DNA of 29,564 nt from Chara braunii (Eukaryota; Streptophyta; Charophyceae; Charales; Characeae): assembly GCA_003427395.1 (NCBI GenBank), contig BFEA01000145.1, positions 565,262-594,825 of the forward strand, written 5' to 3'. The notes under the pieces were generated by a model, which had not been told where the DNA came from, did no database searches, and saw nothing but the letters and a program-made list of their open reading frames with translations. The position numbers and the translations under genes were made by a program. Shown piece after piece: positions 28,375 to 29,564 of this stretch (positions are counted from its first letter, which is position 1; each line of letters opens with the position of its first letter).

Positions 28375-28985
28375 TTTTTTTACTTAGGTCAATTCTCGCA
28401 TTTTCTGCGATCTTTTCTTATACTTGGCTTTGTATAAATTTTGGCAGGCCACTTTCTCTACGAGAAGCGCTGCCGAAATTTCTACAAATCCAAAGAGTTA
28501 GTCAAATTTTGCCTTGTCCAAACTTGACTTGTCTTTCTGACTTCGTAAAAATATGGGAAGTCTCGCTTTCTAAAGGGAGTACTGCCCAAATTTTTGCTAA
28601 TTCAGGGAGTTAGTCAAAAGTTTGGCTTGTCAAAGCTTGACTTGTCTTTTCATTATATCTGGCTTAGTAAAAATCTGGAAAGCCTCATTTTCTAAAGGGA
28701 GTGCTGCCTAAATTTTTACTAATTCGGGAAGTTAGTCAAATTTCTGACTTCACAAAGTTCAATTTGTCTAGATTTCATATGTGGCTTAGTAAAATTCTGG
28801 AAAACCTCCTTTTCTAAAAGGAGTGCTGCCCAAAATTTTGCTAATTCAGGGAGTTAGACAAAATTGGACTTTGGAGAGTCAAGGGTTATTTCTGATTTCA
28901 TATTTGGACTTATATAAATTATGAGAGGGCACTTTTCCTACGGAAAGCGCTGCCGAAATTTCCCTGTTTTCAGAGGAGTTAGATT
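28375..28985. repeat. Five ~120-bp tandem monomers, each a long hairpin
   Basis: The shared CTGCC lies at 28470, 28582, 28704, 28826 and 28950 (spacings 112, 122, 122, 124). Units 1 and 5 form one subfamily (inner stems CTTTCTC/GAGAAG and CTTTTCC/GGAAAG, then GCGCTGCCGAAATTT). Units 2-4 form another (unit 4 inner stem CTCCTTTT/AAAAGGAG, then G(T/A)(G/A)CTGCC). Units 1-4 also share a GTTAG(T/A)CAAA stretch. Confidence 0.85.
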
Positions 28986-29246
28986 ATGTTTTGACAGGTG
29001 ACGATTTTTGATAGTCCACTCTGACTAAGGAAGATTTTGCCATATTATCGAGAGATAGGCTTAGACATAGTTAACTAGGATGACTCGGGTAAGATCACGA
29101 TATGGAGATTGTTCTCCATGAACTTATAGGTTTAGTCTGGGACATTGACCAGTCATGTGTTACAGATCCTTTTGATCGTCTGATTCAAGTTCAGGACTAG
29201 ATTCAGCTTGATCCTTTGAGGATCATCATCCGTTATCATTGATAAC
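28986..29246. other. Spacer before the last ORF
   Basis: Two small hairpins lie close to the downstream ATG: GATCC-TTTGA-GGATC at about 29211-29225 and TTATC-AT-TGATAA at about 29233-29244. No other feature seen. Confidence 0.45.
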
Positions 29247-29441
29247 ATGTCGGTTGTCGATTCGTCGGTTTACGACGCAATTCCAGCTCACCCTCCACAC
29301 TCAACCGAAAAGGCTTTAGCTCTGGTGATTTCATTGTTTCGTTATGGTTTCACCCGGACTTTCATTGAATGGTCATTTGACAAAGGTACAAAGTATTTAA
29401 TTAAGGTTGGTTGGACAGGAGGTTGGGGCTTGCATGGCTAA
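29247..29441 (+). CDS. Possible first exon of an unidentified gene
   Basis: An ATG opens 64 codons (start MSVVDSSVYDAIPAHPP) with balanced composition, unlike the surrounding A+T-rich DNA. A donor-like GACAAAG/GTACAA occurs near 29384 and an acceptor-like TTTGCAG at 29522-29528 precedes more open sequence, so it may continue beyond the window. No domain is recognised. It could belong to a retroelement whose leader holds the hairpin arrays, or be a host gene. Confidence 0.3.
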   Translation: MSVVDSSVYDAIPAHPPHSTEKALALVISLFRYGFTRTFIEWSFDKGTKYLIKVGWTGGWGLHG

Positions 29442-29564
29442 AGCAAGGGGTATGAGTGTTGAAGATGGTTGGGGTTGACTCCGTGTAGTGCGTGGGCTGT
29501 TGATTGACTCGTTGATGTGATTTGCAGGTATGTGCTATGAATCAGATTCTGGATTTGGTTGCCT

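Noticed and set aside
27199-28985. CRISPR array
   Set aside because: Repeats are diverged, self-complementary and irregularly spaced, with no constant repeat/spacer alternation, in eukaryotic DNA.

Overview
The window looks like nuclear DNA from a large, repeat-rich eukaryotic genome of the green lineage, most likely a streptophyte (charophyte-like) alga. Four signs point there: a DIRS-type retrotransposon whose tyrosine-recombinase gene faces the other genes (known from kangaroo of Volvox), an L1-type LINE with the plant-style C-terminal zf-RVT domain, a U6 snRNA-like sequence, and a fragment of a plant-type mitochondrial rps4 gene. This is inference; there is no rRNA or barcode gene. No operons or bacterial gene organisation are seen.

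Layout. 1-2700: GATC-rich degenerate tandem repeats, (A)n and (A)n(G)n tracts, and a duplicated block ending twice in the same hairpin followed by oligo(A). 2757-7162: a decayed DIRS/kangaroo-like element with gag and RT-RNase H on + and a convergent tyrosine recombinase on -. 7163-8930: no gene, but a cluster of unrelated short hairpins at 8389-8905. 8930-15130: microsatellites ((TAA)n, (CTT)n, (TCTG)n, (CA)n), a 36-bp x3 repeat, a ~33-bp minisatellite with a built-in palindrome, and a possible intron-rich + strand gene of which two short exons fit in phase. 15130-17900: SINE-like material with tRNA-like heads, a 100-bp direct repeat pair and a 70-bp tandem repeat. 17930-22762: an inactive LINE on - (endonuclease, RT, zf-RVT), interrupted by a clean 250-bp insertion of mitochondrial rps4. 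23296-24399: a tRNA-like sequence, a degenerate U6 copy with an A-rich tail, and a well preserved U6-like sequence. 25332-26211: a four-exon gene model on - of unknown function whose exons join in frame. 27199-28135: at least twelve hairpins with an invariant TAAGTT loop and covarying stems. 28375-28985: a second array of five ~120-bp hairpin monomers. 29247 to the end: a possible first exon.

The protein-coding content that can be recognised is almost all mobile-element derived and broken by stops and frameshifts. The items most worth following are the TAAGTT-loop hairpin array, the mitochondrial fragment inserted precisely inside the LINE RT codons, the inverted recombinase of the DIRS element, and the U6 pair.
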